Notes: a model not told the origin generated them from the letters alone. Counted from the stretch's first letter, positions 17,082 through 26,925 are shown. The stretch is 64,000 nucleotides of DNA from UBA5069 sp964560495 (GCA_964560495.1 CAZLMM010000001.1:62001-126000), one strand, 5' to 3'. Numbers and translations: made by a program.

Positions 17082-17087
17082 TTATAC
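17082..17087 (-). promoter_or_regulatory. TATAAT -10 box directly before the TrmH-like start codon
   Basis: The minus strand reads TATAATcccgtcATG. A start site about 6-7 bases after the -10 box would coincide with the A of the ATG, giving a leaderless mRNA. No convincing -35 box is seen. Confidence 0.5.
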
Positions 17088-17371
17088 CCGAAAACGGCCG
17101 CTTTTGTTCGTAGCTACCCTCTCCGCCAGACGCCAGTCGATTATCTTGCTGTGACAATCTACTGGGTAACACCACAAGGGGCAAGTAGGTCAGGGTTTAG
17201 CATAAGCGATCACAATTGTCAATGGTTTTTTGCCCAAATTTCTGACGAATTCGACCGGGATGCGCGCCAGAAAATTGCGAACGCTCTCAGATACTTTGCG
17301 AACAGAGCAGTTTGGTCATTCTTTGTCTGCTGCGCTAAAGTGGATCGACAGGAAACATTTCTCTTCGCCGA
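17088..17371. other. Intergenic stretch without recognisable genes
   Basis: Short frames on both strands here lack ribosome binding sites and protein-like composition. The stretch is less GC-rich than its surroundings (for example around 17190-17240). Nothing else is supported. Confidence 0.5.
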
Positions 17372-17626
17372 ATGATAGATGCAGGCGAACTTGTTGAACT
17401 TGTTAAATTGCAGTCAGAGCAACGTATAGCGGTGAAATGTGCAGTTGAATTGTCCGATGCGTTTGCAAAGGCTGAGCGGCTGATGCTGCTCGCTCAGCCT
17501 TCCAGGGAAGACAAAACGATGACAAATAGCGCGTCCCGTATCTACAGTCCAAGACTAGAGCGTCTTCGCAAAGATATTCAGGATTTGGGTAGGGTTGTTC
17601 AATCTGAATTCTCATCGCATCGATGA
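17372..17626 (+). CDS. Doubtful small ORF before the first GT39 gene
   Basis: An 84-codon frame ending in an ATGA overlap with the next gene at 17623. An internal ATG at 17519 would give only 35 residues (from MTNSASRIYSPRLERL), with AGGGAAG about 10 bases upstream. The predicted protein is charged and helical but matches nothing that I recognise. An 11-bp inverted repeat (17468-17501) lies inside it, which argues that much of it is non-coding. Confidence 0.25.
   Translation: MIDAGELVELVKLQSEQRIAVKCAVELSDAFAKAERLMLLAQPSREDKTMTNSASRIYSPRLERLRKDIQDLGRVVQSEFSSHR
17468..17501. repeat. 11-bp perfect inverted repeat
   Basis: AAGGCTGAGCG (17468-17478) and CGCTCAGCCTT (17491-17501) around a 12-base loop. 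No T-tract. It may be a 5' structure of the GT39 operon mRNA. Confidence 0.45.
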
Positions 17627-19893
17627 CTGACCGACATCTGACCCCTGCCTCGAACGCCCCGACTTCTGCTCGCCTGCGCTGGTGGGAGTGGTTGCTCCTG
17701 ACTGCGGCGCTGGTCATCTTTGCAGCGCAGGCGGGCGCATCGTCCCTGGTCAAATCCGCCGCGTTCGACGAGCAGTATCACCTGGCCGCGGGCTACGCCT
17801 ATCTGCGCACGGGTGACTACCGACTTGCGACCAATCACCCACCGCTCCTGGGCATGATCGCCAGCCTGCCCTTGCGTGATGACATCGCGCTGCCGACGGA
17901 CCACCCGGCCTGGCAGGCGGGCGACCGCTATCTCTTCTCCGATGTTTTCTTGTGGGAAGCCAACAACGATCCCCAGGGTGTGTTGACGACAGCGCGTTGG
18001 CCGATCACGCTGTTGGGCGCGCTCCTCATCGCCGCCATCTTCTTTGCCGGTCGCCAGATCATTGGCGCTCGCGCCGGGTGGCTGGCGCTCTTGCTGGCAA
18101 CCTTCGACCCCAACCTGATCGCGCACAGCCGTTTCGTGACGACCGACCTGGGGCTGACCCTCTTCATCTTCCTCACGCTCTGGCTTCTTTGGCGCTGGTT
18201 GGCGGCCGACGGCTGGTGGAATCTGGTCGCTGCGGGGCTGGCGGCCGGCCTTGCCATGTGCGCCAAATACAGCGGCGCATTCGTCTGGCCCTTGGTCGCG
18301 GCGGTCATGGTCGTGCACCCTATTTCTGGTCGCAGCCACGCATGGCGGCGTCGCGGGTTGGGGCTGTTGGTCATGGCCGCGCTGGCGCTGCTGGTCATCT
18401 GGGCGCTCTATCGCCTTGATGTGGGTGCGGTCTCGTTTCTACCCGCCTGGCTGCCGATTCCGGCGGCCTTCTACTTCCAGAATTTCTGGGACGCCTTCAC
18501 CCGCATCGTTGGCGTGCAGGACATTCGTCTGGCCTTTTTCCTGGGCGAGACATCGGCAGAGGGATGGTGGGATTATTTCTTTGTGGCGCTGGCAGTGAAG
18601 ACGCCCCTGCTCACATTAGCGCTTGCCGCGGCCGGCGTCGCTGTGATGGTCGCTCAGCGATCCTGGCGGCGGTTGGCCGTCGTTTGGCTGCCCATCGTGT
18701 TCTTTTTGCTGCTGGGCGCAACAGGCGTCCTCAACATCGGCTATCGCCACCTGCTGCCGGCGCTACCCTTCATCCTCTTGCTGGCGGCCAACGCGGCGGA
18801 ATGGCGCTGGCTGGCGGCGTCAACACGGCGCACAGTCGTGGCTGGCGCGCTCATTGCCTTATGGGTGATAGCAGCGACGGCCTCCATTGCTCCCCATTAC
18901 GAGTCCTTCTTCAACGCGCTGGCCGGGCGCTGGCAAAATTGGAGCAACATCCTGGTGGACTCGAACCTGGATTGGGGGCAGGATCTGCCGGCCTTGCGCC
19001 AGACCATGACCGACCTGGGCATCGAGCGGGTGAATCTGGCCTATTTCGGCAAAGCCGTTCCAGAGAAATATGGCGTGAGCTATCATCCGCTGCCGGGTTT
19101 TCTGCGCTTCATGGAGGGCAAGGAGCTGAACGCCTACAACCCCTATACGCCGGAGCCGGGCTGGTACGCCATCAGCGCCACGAGCCTGCGCCTGGGAGCC
19201 ATGACGCCGGAGACGGCCGACCTCTACGCTGTATTTCGTGAGCGTGAGCCAGATGCACGGGCCGGTTACTCCATCTATCTCTATCACCGGGCCGATGACC
19301 CACAAGACGAAGTTGTGCGCCAGGTGCTTGCGGGTGAGGCGGTTGCGGCCCATACGCCCACTGACCTGGGCGTCGCCCCAGGCGTGCGCAGCCAGGTGAG
19401 GTGGCGCCAATCTTCCAATACGGCAATCTTTCCCCGGGGCGATGGATTCGTCCCACCCGCGGATTTCCGCCCGCTGGAGGCAAACTTCGACGATGTCTTC
19501 ACCTTGATCGGTGTGAGCGACGGCGTGACGGCGCCGCCGGGCGGGAGCGCCGGCCTCACGCTCTACTGGCGCAAAGGTGAGGCGGCCATGCCCATGCCGG
19601 CGCCTACCCGCGGCGAACCGATCTCGGCCTTCATCCATCTGGTGGACGGCGACCCAGCCAACAAGATCGCCCAGTTTGATGGCTGGGAGACGGCGCTGCG
19701 CGGTCTGGAGCCAGGCGATGTCATTGCGCAGTCGGTCGCGCTCGACATCCCCGCCGAGACGCAGCCGGGCGATTATGACCTGCTCGTCGGTCTCTATTCG
19801 CCGCAGGATTGGGCGCGTTTGCCAGTCGCTACAAGCGCCAGCGTCGCCGATTTCGCCCAGGCTGGCGTCCTCTCGGTTCAGCCGAATCCATGA
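17623..19893 (+). CDS. GT39-like membrane glycosyltransferase 1
   Basis: A 756-residue GT-C-type membrane protein. After a cytoplasmic start it has about 10-12 hydrophobic helices (residues 22-430). The first external loop has the acidic motif AAFDEQYHLAAGYAYL, followed by TNHPPL, as in the PMT/ArnT (GT39) superfamily that uses polyprenyl-linked sugars. The region GYRHLLPALPFILLL is the typical late helix. After the membrane part come a soluble domain with NILVDSNLDWGQDLPAL and a C-terminal beta-sandwich of about 130 residues (LYWRKGEAAM.., DYDLLVGLYSPQ). Probable role: glycosylation of a cell-surface polymer or protein. It overlaps the next gene by 4 bases (ATGA). Confidence 0.85.
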   Translation: MTDRHLTPASNAPTSARLRWWEWLLLTAALVIFAAQAGASSLVKSAAFDEQYHLAAGYAYLRTGDYRLATNHPPLLGMIASLPLRDDIALPTDHPAWQAGDRYLFSDVFLWEANNDPQGVLTTARWPITLLGALLIAAIFFAGRQIIGARAGWLALLLATFDPNLIAHSRFVTTDLGLTLFIFLTLWLLWRWLAADGWWNLVAAGLAAGLAMCAKYSGAFVWPLVAAVMVVHPISGRSHAWRRRGLGLLVMAALALLVIWALYRLDVGAVSFLPAWLPIPAAFYFQNFWDAFTRIVGVQDIRLAFFLGETSAEGWWDYFFVALAVKTPLLTLALAAAGVAVMVAQRSWRRLAVVWLPIVFFLLLGATGVLNIGYRHLLPALPFILLLAANAAEWRWLAASTRRTVVAGALIALWVIAATASIAPHYESFFNALAGRWQNWSNILVDSNLDWGQDLPALRQTMTDLGIERVNLAYFGKAVPEKYGVSYHPLPGFLRFMEGKELNAYNPYTPEPGWYAISATSLRLGAMTPETADLYAVFREREPDARAGYSIYLYHRADDPQDEVVRQVLAGEAVAAHTPTDLGVAPGVRSQVRWRQSSNTAIFPRGDGFVPPADFRPLEANFDDVFTLIGVSDGVTAPPGGSAGLTLYWRKGEAAMPMPAPTRGEPISAFIHLVDGDPANKIAQFDGWETALRGLEPGDVIAQSVALDIPAETQPGDYDLLVGLYSPQDWARLPVATSASVADFAQAGVLSVQPNP

Positions 19894-22466
19894 ATCATCA
19901 CCAGTCGCTGTCCACCCATCGCCTCCTCATCCTCACCGTTGCCGTGCTGGCCCTGGCCGGCCTGGCCCACTTGCTCCTGCTGGCTGATCTGCCTTTCCTG
20001 GCGGCCCAGGCGGTCGGCGGCCTACTCCTGGCGGTCATTCTGCCTGGCGTGCTGCTGACAGATGTGCTCTTGGGGCCGGCGCGCACTGCCCGTCACTGGC
20101 TCATGCTGGCCCTGAGCGGGATGGGTGCGGGCTGCGGCATCGCGATCCTCGTCATGTTGCTCTTGAGTTACTTGCCAGGCGGCGTCACGCGCAACCAAGC
20201 GCTGCTGCTCTTCGACGCCATCCTGTTTTTTCTCCTGGCCGCCGAATGGCTGACCCGACGGCGAACGAACGTTCTTGCGCCCGACGAGGATGACGGCGAC
20301 CCACGCTGGCTGTGGCTGGGCGTCGCCGCACTCCTGCTCCTTGCCGGGACGCTGCGCCTGATCGACCTGGGCTACTCCGAATTCCAGGGCGACGAGGCGC
20401 GGGTCATGCTACGTGCGTCGGAAATGCTCACCGGCTATGAGAATGCGCTCATGGTGCACCAGAAGGGACCGGGCGAGATTCTGCTCCCCGGCGCGCTCTA
20501 CGCCCTCATGGGGCGCATCAACGAGAGCGCGGCGCGGCTGCCTTTCGCGCTGGCAAACATGGCCGGCGTGGTTGCTGGATTACTGCTGGGACGGCTTCTT
20601 TTTTGCGCATTTTCTGTATTGATTTCTGCTTTATTTTTACTTTTCAATGGCTATTTAATTGCTTTTGGGCGTATCGTACAGTATCAGAGCGTCATCTTCC
20701 TGCTGACCGTGCTGGTCGTGCTGCTGCTTTATGAAGCCGTGCGCATGAAGCAGGCCAGCGCCCGCCGGCTGACGCTCGTCGCCTTTCTGGCCGCAACGGG
20801 TCTGCTTGCACACTATGAGATGGCGGGCGTTGCTGTCCCGGCGCTCTTTCTGTTGTGGCATCTGTGGCGGCGGAGCGTCTCGCTCAAGAAGCTGGCGCTG
20901 GCTCTTGCCGCGCCGCTGGTCGTCGGTTTGGTTGTCGCCGGCGCATTCTATCTGCCCTACTTTCTGCACCCGGCCTTCACCGCTGCTTACGCCTATGTCT
21001 TTGGCTACCGCATGGGCGGCGGCAGTTTCCCCCACAACAACCTTCTGGACTTCTTCCAGCGTTCGTCGCTTTATAGCAGCAGCTACTATTTGCTTGCCCT
21101 CATCCTCATTACTTTTGGTTATCTTCTCGCAATCTATCGCCGCCATTTGCCGCGCGCAATCGTTGCGGTCATCGGCGCCGGGCTGGCGGCCGGCCTGGCC
21201 TACACCTTCAGCACGCCATCCTGGCTGCGGCTGGCCGACAATGATCACATCTGGCTGCTCTTTGGCCTGCCCATCGTGGCCGTGTGGCTGCTGCCCCGCG
21301 TATCGCTGGAAGAACGCCTGGTCTTTCTCTGGTTCGGCGCGCTCATGATCTTCTCGCTTTTTGTCGTGGCGCGCCCCAATTCCCATGTCTATACCTTCTT
21401 CATCCCTTGGGCGCTGTTGGCCGGAGGAGGCGCCCAGTTGGTCTACGGCTTCATCAAGGGTCGTTGGGGCGCGACCCCGGCGAATGCGCTGGCCGGCGCA
21501 ACCGTTGTTTTTCTGGCCCTTCTTTTTGGTAACTATGTCTATCGGCTCTTTGTCTACAACCAGGTCGAGGTGCTGCGCACCTGGTGAGAAAACCAGCCAG
21601 CCGGCTACTGGCATCCCTTCGCCCAGCCGCCCGACGTAGCGATCTTTGGCTTTCCCCTGCGCAACGGCTGGAAGGCGGTGGGGCTTGGTTACGCGCGCGG
21701 CGAGATGCAGGGCATGTTCGAGACCAATGCCAAGCCCGAAGTCGTGGACTGGTATACGCGCGGCGCCGGCGTCTGTCCGCGGGATGACCGCTACTATTTT
21801 CTGGCCGACACGGTGGAGACCAGCGACGATGAGCGCCTGGCCGGGCTGGAGCAGGGCGTCGCCAACGAGTATCCCCTGGCCGGGTGGGTGTCGGTGCATG
21901 GCGCACCGCGTCTGCGTCTGTACGACCGTCAGGGGGCAGGCGATCCGTCCGTGCTGGCTGTGGAAGAGATTGAACCCGACTTTGACAAGACGCTCTCCCA
22001 GCCCGTGTTTACAATGCGTCGCGGCAAGGTGGTTGCGCCCCAGATCGCCCATCCCGTAAGCGCGGGTCTGGGTGACAACATTCGCCTCCTGGGGTACAAT
22101 CTGGATGGAACAGAAGTTGCGCCGGGCGAGGCGTTGCACCTGCGGCTCTACTGGAGTGCGCTGGGCGCGACAGATCGCCCCCTATCTGTCTTCACCCAGG
22201 TCATCGACCTGGAGACCGCGACCAAGGCTGGTCAGCGCGATGGGATGCCTGTGTGCGACCGCAGCCTGACCAACGCATGGAACGCCGGCGATGTCATCGA
22301 AGACCCCTTTGAGATCGCGATTGCGCCCGACGCCGCGCCCGGGGAATATCGCTTGATCGTGGGCATGTATGACCCGGAAAACGGTCAACGTTTACCTTTC
22401 TTCGGCGCAGATGGCGAGCCGCAGGGCGATTTTGTGGATTTGGGTGGTATCACTGTGAAAGGATGA
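19890..22466 (+). pseudogene. GT39-like membrane glycosyltransferase 2, interrupted by in-frame TGA
   Basis: The upstream part (19890-21587, 565 residues) is the membrane domain with motif EFQGDEARVMLRASEM. The downstream part (to 22466, 292 codons) lacks a start codon near its beginning and continues in the same frame after TGA 21585-21587. Together they make 858 codons, against 849 residues for the intact paralogue at 24376-26925, and they align through the break: VLRTW-stop-ENQP..GFPLRNGWKAVG against RLRLWPAQSP..GFPFTNGWKAIG. The TGA follows a TGG codon, so a TGG-to-TGA change is the simplest explanation. The C-terminal beta-sandwich is in the second part. Starts at an ATGA overlap with gene 1. 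Whether any full product is made cannot be told. Confidence 0.75.
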
Positions 22467-22470
22467 GCAA

Positions 22471-23448
22471 GTGAATTATCGTAGATTGGGATGCACTGGC
22501 CTGAAGGTGTCGGAGATATGCCTGGGAACCATGCAATGGGGCTGGACTGCCGACGAGGCAACCAGTACGACAGTCATGGATGCTTTTGTCGCTGGGGGAG
22601 GCAATTTCCTCGACACGGCGGACATCTACAGCAATTGGGCAAAAGATAATCCGGGCGGCGTGAGCGAGGAGATCATTGGGCGCTGGATGAAGTCGCGGCG
22701 CAATCGCGACCAGATGGTGGTGGCGACCAAAGCCCGCGGACGCATGTGGCCGGGCCCCAACGGCGAAGGACTGAGCCGGGCGCATCTCATCAAAGCGTGC
22801 GAAGAGAGCCTGCGCCGCCTGCAAACCGACTATATCGACCTCTATCAGACGCATTGGTATGACCACGAGACGCCTATCGAAGAGACTCTGGCTACCTTGG
22901 ACGATCTGGCCAAGCAAGGCAAAGTGCGTTATCTGGGTTGCAGCAACTATCCTGCCTGGCGGCTGACCCATGCCCTGTGCGTCAGCGACAAGCGCGGGCT
23001 GGCGCGCTACGACTCGATCCAGCCACACTACAATCTGGCCCACCGGGCCGAATTCGAGCGAGAGACGCAGGAGGTGTGCGTCGAGTTTGGCGTGGGCGTC
23101 ATTCCCTACAGCCCCCTGGCCGGCGGATTCCTGACAGGCAAGTATCGACGCAATGGCGACGCAGCAAGCGCCCGCGCCCAGGGCGTTCGCCAACGCTATT
23201 TCAACGAGGCTGGTTGGCGGGTTCTCGACGCGGTGCTGGCAGTGGCCGCGGAAACCCATCGCACGCCCACCGCCGTGTCGCTGGCGTGGCTGCTGGCCCA
23301 GCCAGCCATGACTGCGCCCATCATTGGCGCAAATTCAGTGGAGCAGCTCGCCGAAAGCCTGGCGGCCAGCAATCTACGCCTTTCTGCGGAGCAACTGGCT
23401 GTGTTGGACAGCGCGTCGGCGTGGCGCGAACAGGATGATGAGGAGTGA
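22471..23448 (+). CDS. Aldo/keto reductase
   Basis: A 325-residue TIM-barrel oxidoreductase using NAD(P)H. The catalytic tetrad is visible: Asp48 and Tyr53 in FLDTADIYS, Lys87 in VVATKARG and His128 in LYQTHWYD. The C-terminal PIIGANSVEQLAESLAA is the nucleotide-binding end. The start is GTG at 22471, four bases after the stop of the interrupted GT39 frame. Subfamily resembles YakC/Tas-like bacterial aldo/keto reductases; the substrate is unknown. Its place among envelope genes may be accidental. Confidence 0.9.
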   Translation: MNYRRLGCTGLKVSEICLGTMQWGWTADEATSTTVMDAFVAGGGNFLDTADIYSNWAKDNPGGVSEEIIGRWMKSRRNRDQMVVATKARGRMWPGPNGEGLSRAHLIKACEESLRRLQTDYIDLYQTHWYDHETPIEETLATLDDLAKQGKVRYLGCSNYPAWRLTHALCVSDKRGLARYDSIQPHYNLAHRAEFERETQEVCVEFGVGVIPYSPLAGGFLTGKYRRNGDAASARAQGVRQRYFNEAGWRVLDAVLAVAAETHRTPTAVSLAWLLAQPAMTAPIIGANSVEQLAESLAASNLRLSAEQLAVLDSASAWREQDDEE

Positions 23449-23463
23449 GGCGGCGTTGTCATT

Positions 23464-23498
23464 GATGACCAATGGCAAACGGTGAATGATGGATGGTG
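23464..23498. repeat. Degenerate heptanucleotide array over a start codon
   Basis: Five 7-base units: gatgacc, aatggca, aacggtg, aatgatg, gatggtg. The ATG of the next gene (23486) lies inside the array. The units resemble those at 15124-15158. Confidence 0.45.
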
Positions 23499-24379
23499 AA
23501 GTGGCCTCCTCAGCATTGCTCGCCCGCGCCGCAGAAGTGAGCCAGGCCGCGTTGGCCTGCGGCGCGCTGCAACCGGCGCAGGTCCGCAAGGAGAGGATCG
23601 AGGAAGCGGGGATTCGCTTTCTGGTGCATGTCCTGGTGAAGGACTGGAGCAAATCCAGCGTATTCACCTCCCCTGCTCAAACGCCGCCGGTCAATCCATT
23701 CCTCCCCTACAACCGCGACCTCTTTGTCCAAGAGTTTCCTACAGGTCACGTTTGTGTGCTCAACAAGTACAACGTTCTGCCCAATCACCTGCTGCTGGTG
23801 ACGCCCGAATTCGTGGAGCAGGAGACATGCCTCGAACTGGCCGACTTTGCCGCCTATTGGCGTTGTCTGGCCGAGTTCGACGGCTTTGCGTTTTACAACA
23901 GCGGACCCCAGGCCGGAGCCAGCCAGCGTCACAAACACTTACAGGTCGCGCCGCTGCCCTTTGACGAGGACGAGCCATCTCCACCCATCGAGGGCGTTCT
24001 GGCATCTGCGCCAATCGAGCGGGGCTTTGGTTGTGCGCCAGCGTTGCCCTTTGTCCACAGATTCGCGCCCCTGGCGCTGAGTTGGTCGGCGGCGTCCGAA
24101 GATGAAGCAGCTTCGCTACTCCACACATATCATGTGCTGCTGTCGGCTGTCGGCATTGATAGAGCAAACCCGCGCCCTGCGCCCTACAATCTGCTGCTCA
24201 CCCGGCGCTGGATGATGATCGTCTCGCGCACGCGCCATGCGTATGCTGGCATCCCGGTCAATGCCTTGGGCTATGCTGGTTCGCTGCTGGCAAAGAACGA
24301 AGAGCAGCTACAGTTCTTGCGCACAGCCGGTCCGCTGACCGTTCTGCGCCACACGGGTGTTGAAGCGGGCGCGCCATGA
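23486..24379 (+). CDS. Ap4A phosphorylase-like (ATP adenylyltransferase) protein
   Basis: A 297-residue member of the APA1/APA2 family (HIT superfamily). It has NPFLPYNRDLFV, HVCVLNKYNVLPNHLLLVT, and the catalytic-site segment QRHKHLQVAPLP corresponding to the HxHxQ motif. A C-terminal domain includes PAPYNLLLTRRWMMIVSR. The family cleaves diadenosine tetraphosphate by phosphorolysis to ATP and ADP. Length is normal. The start codon lies within a heptamer repeat, so ATG 23486 or 23489 are both possible. The gene overlaps the following GT39 gene by four bases, implying co-expression. Confidence 0.85.
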   Translation: MMDGEVASSALLARAAEVSQAALACGALQPAQVRKERIEEAGIRFLVHVLVKDWSKSSVFTSPAQTPPVNPFLPYNRDLFVQEFPTGHVCVLNKYNVLPNHLLLVTPEFVEQETCLELADFAAYWRCLAEFDGFAFYNSGPQAGASQRHKHLQVAPLPFDEDEPSPPIEGVLASAPIERGFGCAPALPFVHRFAPLALSWSAASEDEAASLLHTYHVLLSAVGIDRANPRPAPYNLLLTRRWMMIVSRTRHAYAGIPVNALGYAGSLLAKNEEQLQFLRTAGPLTVLRHTGVEAGAP

Positions 24380-26925
24380 AGCGACTGTTGGCCCTGGCGG
24401 TCGTTTTGGCGGCGGCGCATGTTGCGATCTTCAGTGAGGCGCCGCTGCTGGTCCGCGCGCTGGCAGCACTGACGATCGCTGGCTTCATTCCGGGCGCGCT
24501 GTTGACTGCGCTCCTCTCCGCTGCCGGGCTGCACAGCCCCATCGAGCGGCTGCTCCTGAGCATCGGCGCGGCCTTTACAGTCATCACTCTGGGGATGCTC
24601 TGCCTGAGCTACCTGCCCGGCGGCGTTGAGCACTGGCAGGCGCTGCTGCTGTTCGATGCGCTGACAATTCTCCTGTTTGTCATCCTCTGGCGGCGAGGTA
24701 AGTTGACGCCAAAGCAAGACCGGCAAGAGGTAGTCGCCTATCCGACGGGCGACCGGCGCTGGCTGCTGGCGGGTTGTCTCGTCCTGCTGGTGGCGGGAGG
24801 GTTCTTTCGCTTCGTCGACCTGGGATACGCCGAGTTTCACGGCGATGAGGCGCGCGCTGTGCTGCGCGCGGCTGCGGTCGTCCAGGGGCATGAGGATGCG
24901 TTGCTCATCCATCGCAAAGGCCCGGTGGAAATCATGGTTCCGGCGGCAATCTTCGTGCTCGCCGGGCAGATTGACGAAGCCGCGGCGCGGCTACCCTTTG
25001 CTCTGGCCGGGCTGGCCGGCGTCTTTGCGGTCTTCCACCTGGGCTGGCGCGTTTTCGGCGGAGCGGCGGGTTGGATCGCCGCTTTGCTGCTGGCCCTGAA
25101 CGGCTACTTCATTGCCTTCAGCCGTTTTGTGCAATACCAGAGCGTGGTCATCCTGACGACGACGCTGGCGTTGCTCCTGCTCATCGCCTTGCTTCATAGA
25201 CCACTGGCTGCGACCCGCCGCCTGACGCTGGCTGCGTTGCTCTTTGCCACGGCCCTGCTTGCCCACTATGACGCGCTGGCGGCTGCGCCGCCTCTCATGC
25301 TTTTGGTCGCGGGTGTGCTGTTGCGGGCAGAGGATCGGCGGAGCATGGCGCGCAGCTTGGGCGTCGCTGGGCTGGCGGGTTTTCTCTGTCTGGCTCTCTA
25401 CTACATTCCGTTCTTGCTCCATCCGAACTTTGCCGCCACTCTGAGTTATCTCATGAGCGAGCGCATCGTGGGCGACGCCCGCCCGCCCTTTGACAACCTG
25501 TCCGAACTTTTCGTGCGGGGCGCGCTTTACAATTCGGCCTATCAAATGGCGTTGCTCCTGGGCCTGCTGCTGATTGCGCTCATCTTGGTCTTCTGGCGCG
25601 GCTATGGACGGACGACGCGCGCCGTGTTGGTCGGGATGACGCTGGCGGTCACGGCGCTCATCTTCTGGCAAGAGAATTGGTTGGGCAGCGGCGGGATTGA
25701 CCTCACTTTTGCACCAGTCGCCTTCCTCCTGTTGTTGGCCTGTCTCGCGCCGGCCATGTTGCTTGAGCCGCGTTCTGTGTGGGTCTGGTTTGCTGCGCCT
25801 TTCGTCTTTCTGCTCTTCTTTACCGCCTTTCCCCGCACTCACGTCTACGTCTTCTTTGCGCCGTGGGCGCTGCTGGCCGGCGACGTGGTCGCGCTGGGCT
25901 GGCTGGCACTGACCCGCGGCTGGCCGTCACCCGCAAAAGCGGTTCTGGCAGGCGCAGCGACAATCGCCGCCGTCGTTGTGTTGGGCGGGTATCCCTATTG
26001 GCTCTACGTGGACAACACAACGGAGAGGCTGCGTCTGTGGCCGGCCCAGTCGCCCCGTCTCTACTGGTCGCCGTCGGGCGTCGAGGCTGTGGATGGGCGC
26101 TTTGGCTTTCCCTTCACCAACGGTTGGAAGGCCATCGGCGCGCTCTATGAGCAAGGCGTGATCAGCGGCGACTATGAGACGAACCAGCGCTATGCGTGGA
26201 TTCCGTCCTGGTATGTACGCGGCGGCCAACGCTGTCATTCCAGCGCCGAATGGTATTTCGCCGTGGACAACCTGGAGCCGTGGATGGAAGGTAAAGAGGA
26301 TGTGGCCGACCGTCTGACGGCTGAGGGCTTCGCGCTGTGGGGCGTGGTGGAGGTGAACGACGTTGAGCGCATGCACATCTATCGCACTAGCGCGACCGCC
26401 GCGCCGGTGGCGCCTGTGCAGCGTCTTCGCCTGGAGGAGCTGGCGCCCTTCTTCGACAACCAGGCCGACGCCGATCTACCGTTGCCGTGGCCCATCGTTT
26501 CAACGACGCCCCAGCATCCCTTTCATATCAACTTTGGCGGCGACATCCGACTGGAAGGCTACACCGTCGGGGCGTCATCCGCAGCGCCGGGCGGCGCGCT
26601 GCCCGTCACGCTCTACTGGCAAGCGCAGCATCCACTGGAGCGGTCGTATAAGGTCACTGTCCAGTCCTACTACGGCGACGGCGTCAAAGTGGCGCAGCAC
26701 GACGGCCTCCCGGCGTGCGACCGGGAGCCAACGAGCGGCTGGTCGCCCGGCGAGGTGATCGAGGACAGCCGGTCATTGCCCATCCGCCTGGACGCGCCGC
26801 CGGGCGTTTATCCGCTCTACGTGGGGCTGTACGATGAGGCGACAGGCGAACCGCTGCCTGTACTGGATGAGGCCGCCAACCCGGCAGGGACGCAGGTGCA
26901 GATTGGGGAGATCGAGATTGAGTGA
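24376..26925 (+). CDS. GT39-like membrane glycosyltransferase 3 (intact paralogue)
   Basis: An 849-residue paralogue of the interrupted gene at 19890. It has a hydrophobic N-terminal pair of helices, then the acidic loop EFHGDEARAVLRAAAV, FVQYQSVVILTTTLALLLLI and about ten more helices. A soluble segment with GRFGFPFTNGWKAIGALY and a C-terminal beta-sandwich (LYWQAQHPLERSYKVTVQ, PPGVYPLYVGLYDEATGE) follow. The DE pair in the first loop is the expected catalytic/metal acidic motif of GT39. It starts in an ATGA overlap with the Ap4A phosphorylase gene. Likely transfers sugars from a lipid carrier at the outer face of the membrane. Confidence 0.85.
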   Translation: MKRLLALAVVLAAAHVAIFSEAPLLVRALAALTIAGFIPGALLTALLSAAGLHSPIERLLLSIGAAFTVITLGMLCLSYLPGGVEHWQALLLFDALTILLFVILWRRGKLTPKQDRQEVVAYPTGDRRWLLAGCLVLLVAGGFFRFVDLGYAEFHGDEARAVLRAAAVVQGHEDALLIHRKGPVEIMVPAAIFVLAGQIDEAAARLPFALAGLAGVFAVFHLGWRVFGGAAGWIAALLLALNGYFIAFSRFVQYQSVVILTTTLALLLLIALLHRPLAATRRLTLAALLFATALLAHYDALAAAPPLMLLVAGVLLRAEDRRSMARSLGVAGLAGFLCLALYYIPFLLHPNFAATLSYLMSERIVGDARPPFDNLSELFVRGALYNSAYQMALLLGLLLIALILVFWRGYGRTTRAVLVGMTLAVTALIFWQENWLGSGGIDLTFAPVAFLLLLACLAPAMLLEPRSVWVWFAAPFVFLLFFTAFPRTHVYVFFAPWALLAGDVVALGWLALTRGWPSPAKAVLAGAATIAAVVVLGGYPYWLYVDNTTERLRLWPAQSPRLYWSPSGVEAVDGRFGFPFTNGWKAIGALYEQGVISGDYETNQRYAWIPSWYVRGGQRCHSSAEWYFAVDNLEPWMEGKEDVADRLTAEGFALWGVVEVNDVERMHIYRTSATAAPVAPVQRLRLEELAPFFDNQADADLPLPWPIVSTTPQHPFHINFGGDIRLEGYTVGASSAAPGGALPVTLYWQAQHPLERSYKVTVQSYYGDGVKVAQHDGLPACDREPTSGWSPGEVIEDSRSLPIRLDAPPGVYPLYVGLYDEATGEPLPVLDEAANPAGTQVQIGEIEIE

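Noticed and set aside
21585..21587. TGA as a recoded (selenocysteine or tryptophan) codon
   Set aside because: Many neighbouring genes end in TGA, no selenocysteine-like enzyme context exists, and a single TGG-to-TGA change explains the break.
20655..22139. 494-codon minus-strand frame across the GT39 break
   Set aside because: It runs opposite to well-supported GT39 coding sequence and its translation is His/Gln-rich without domain motifs.
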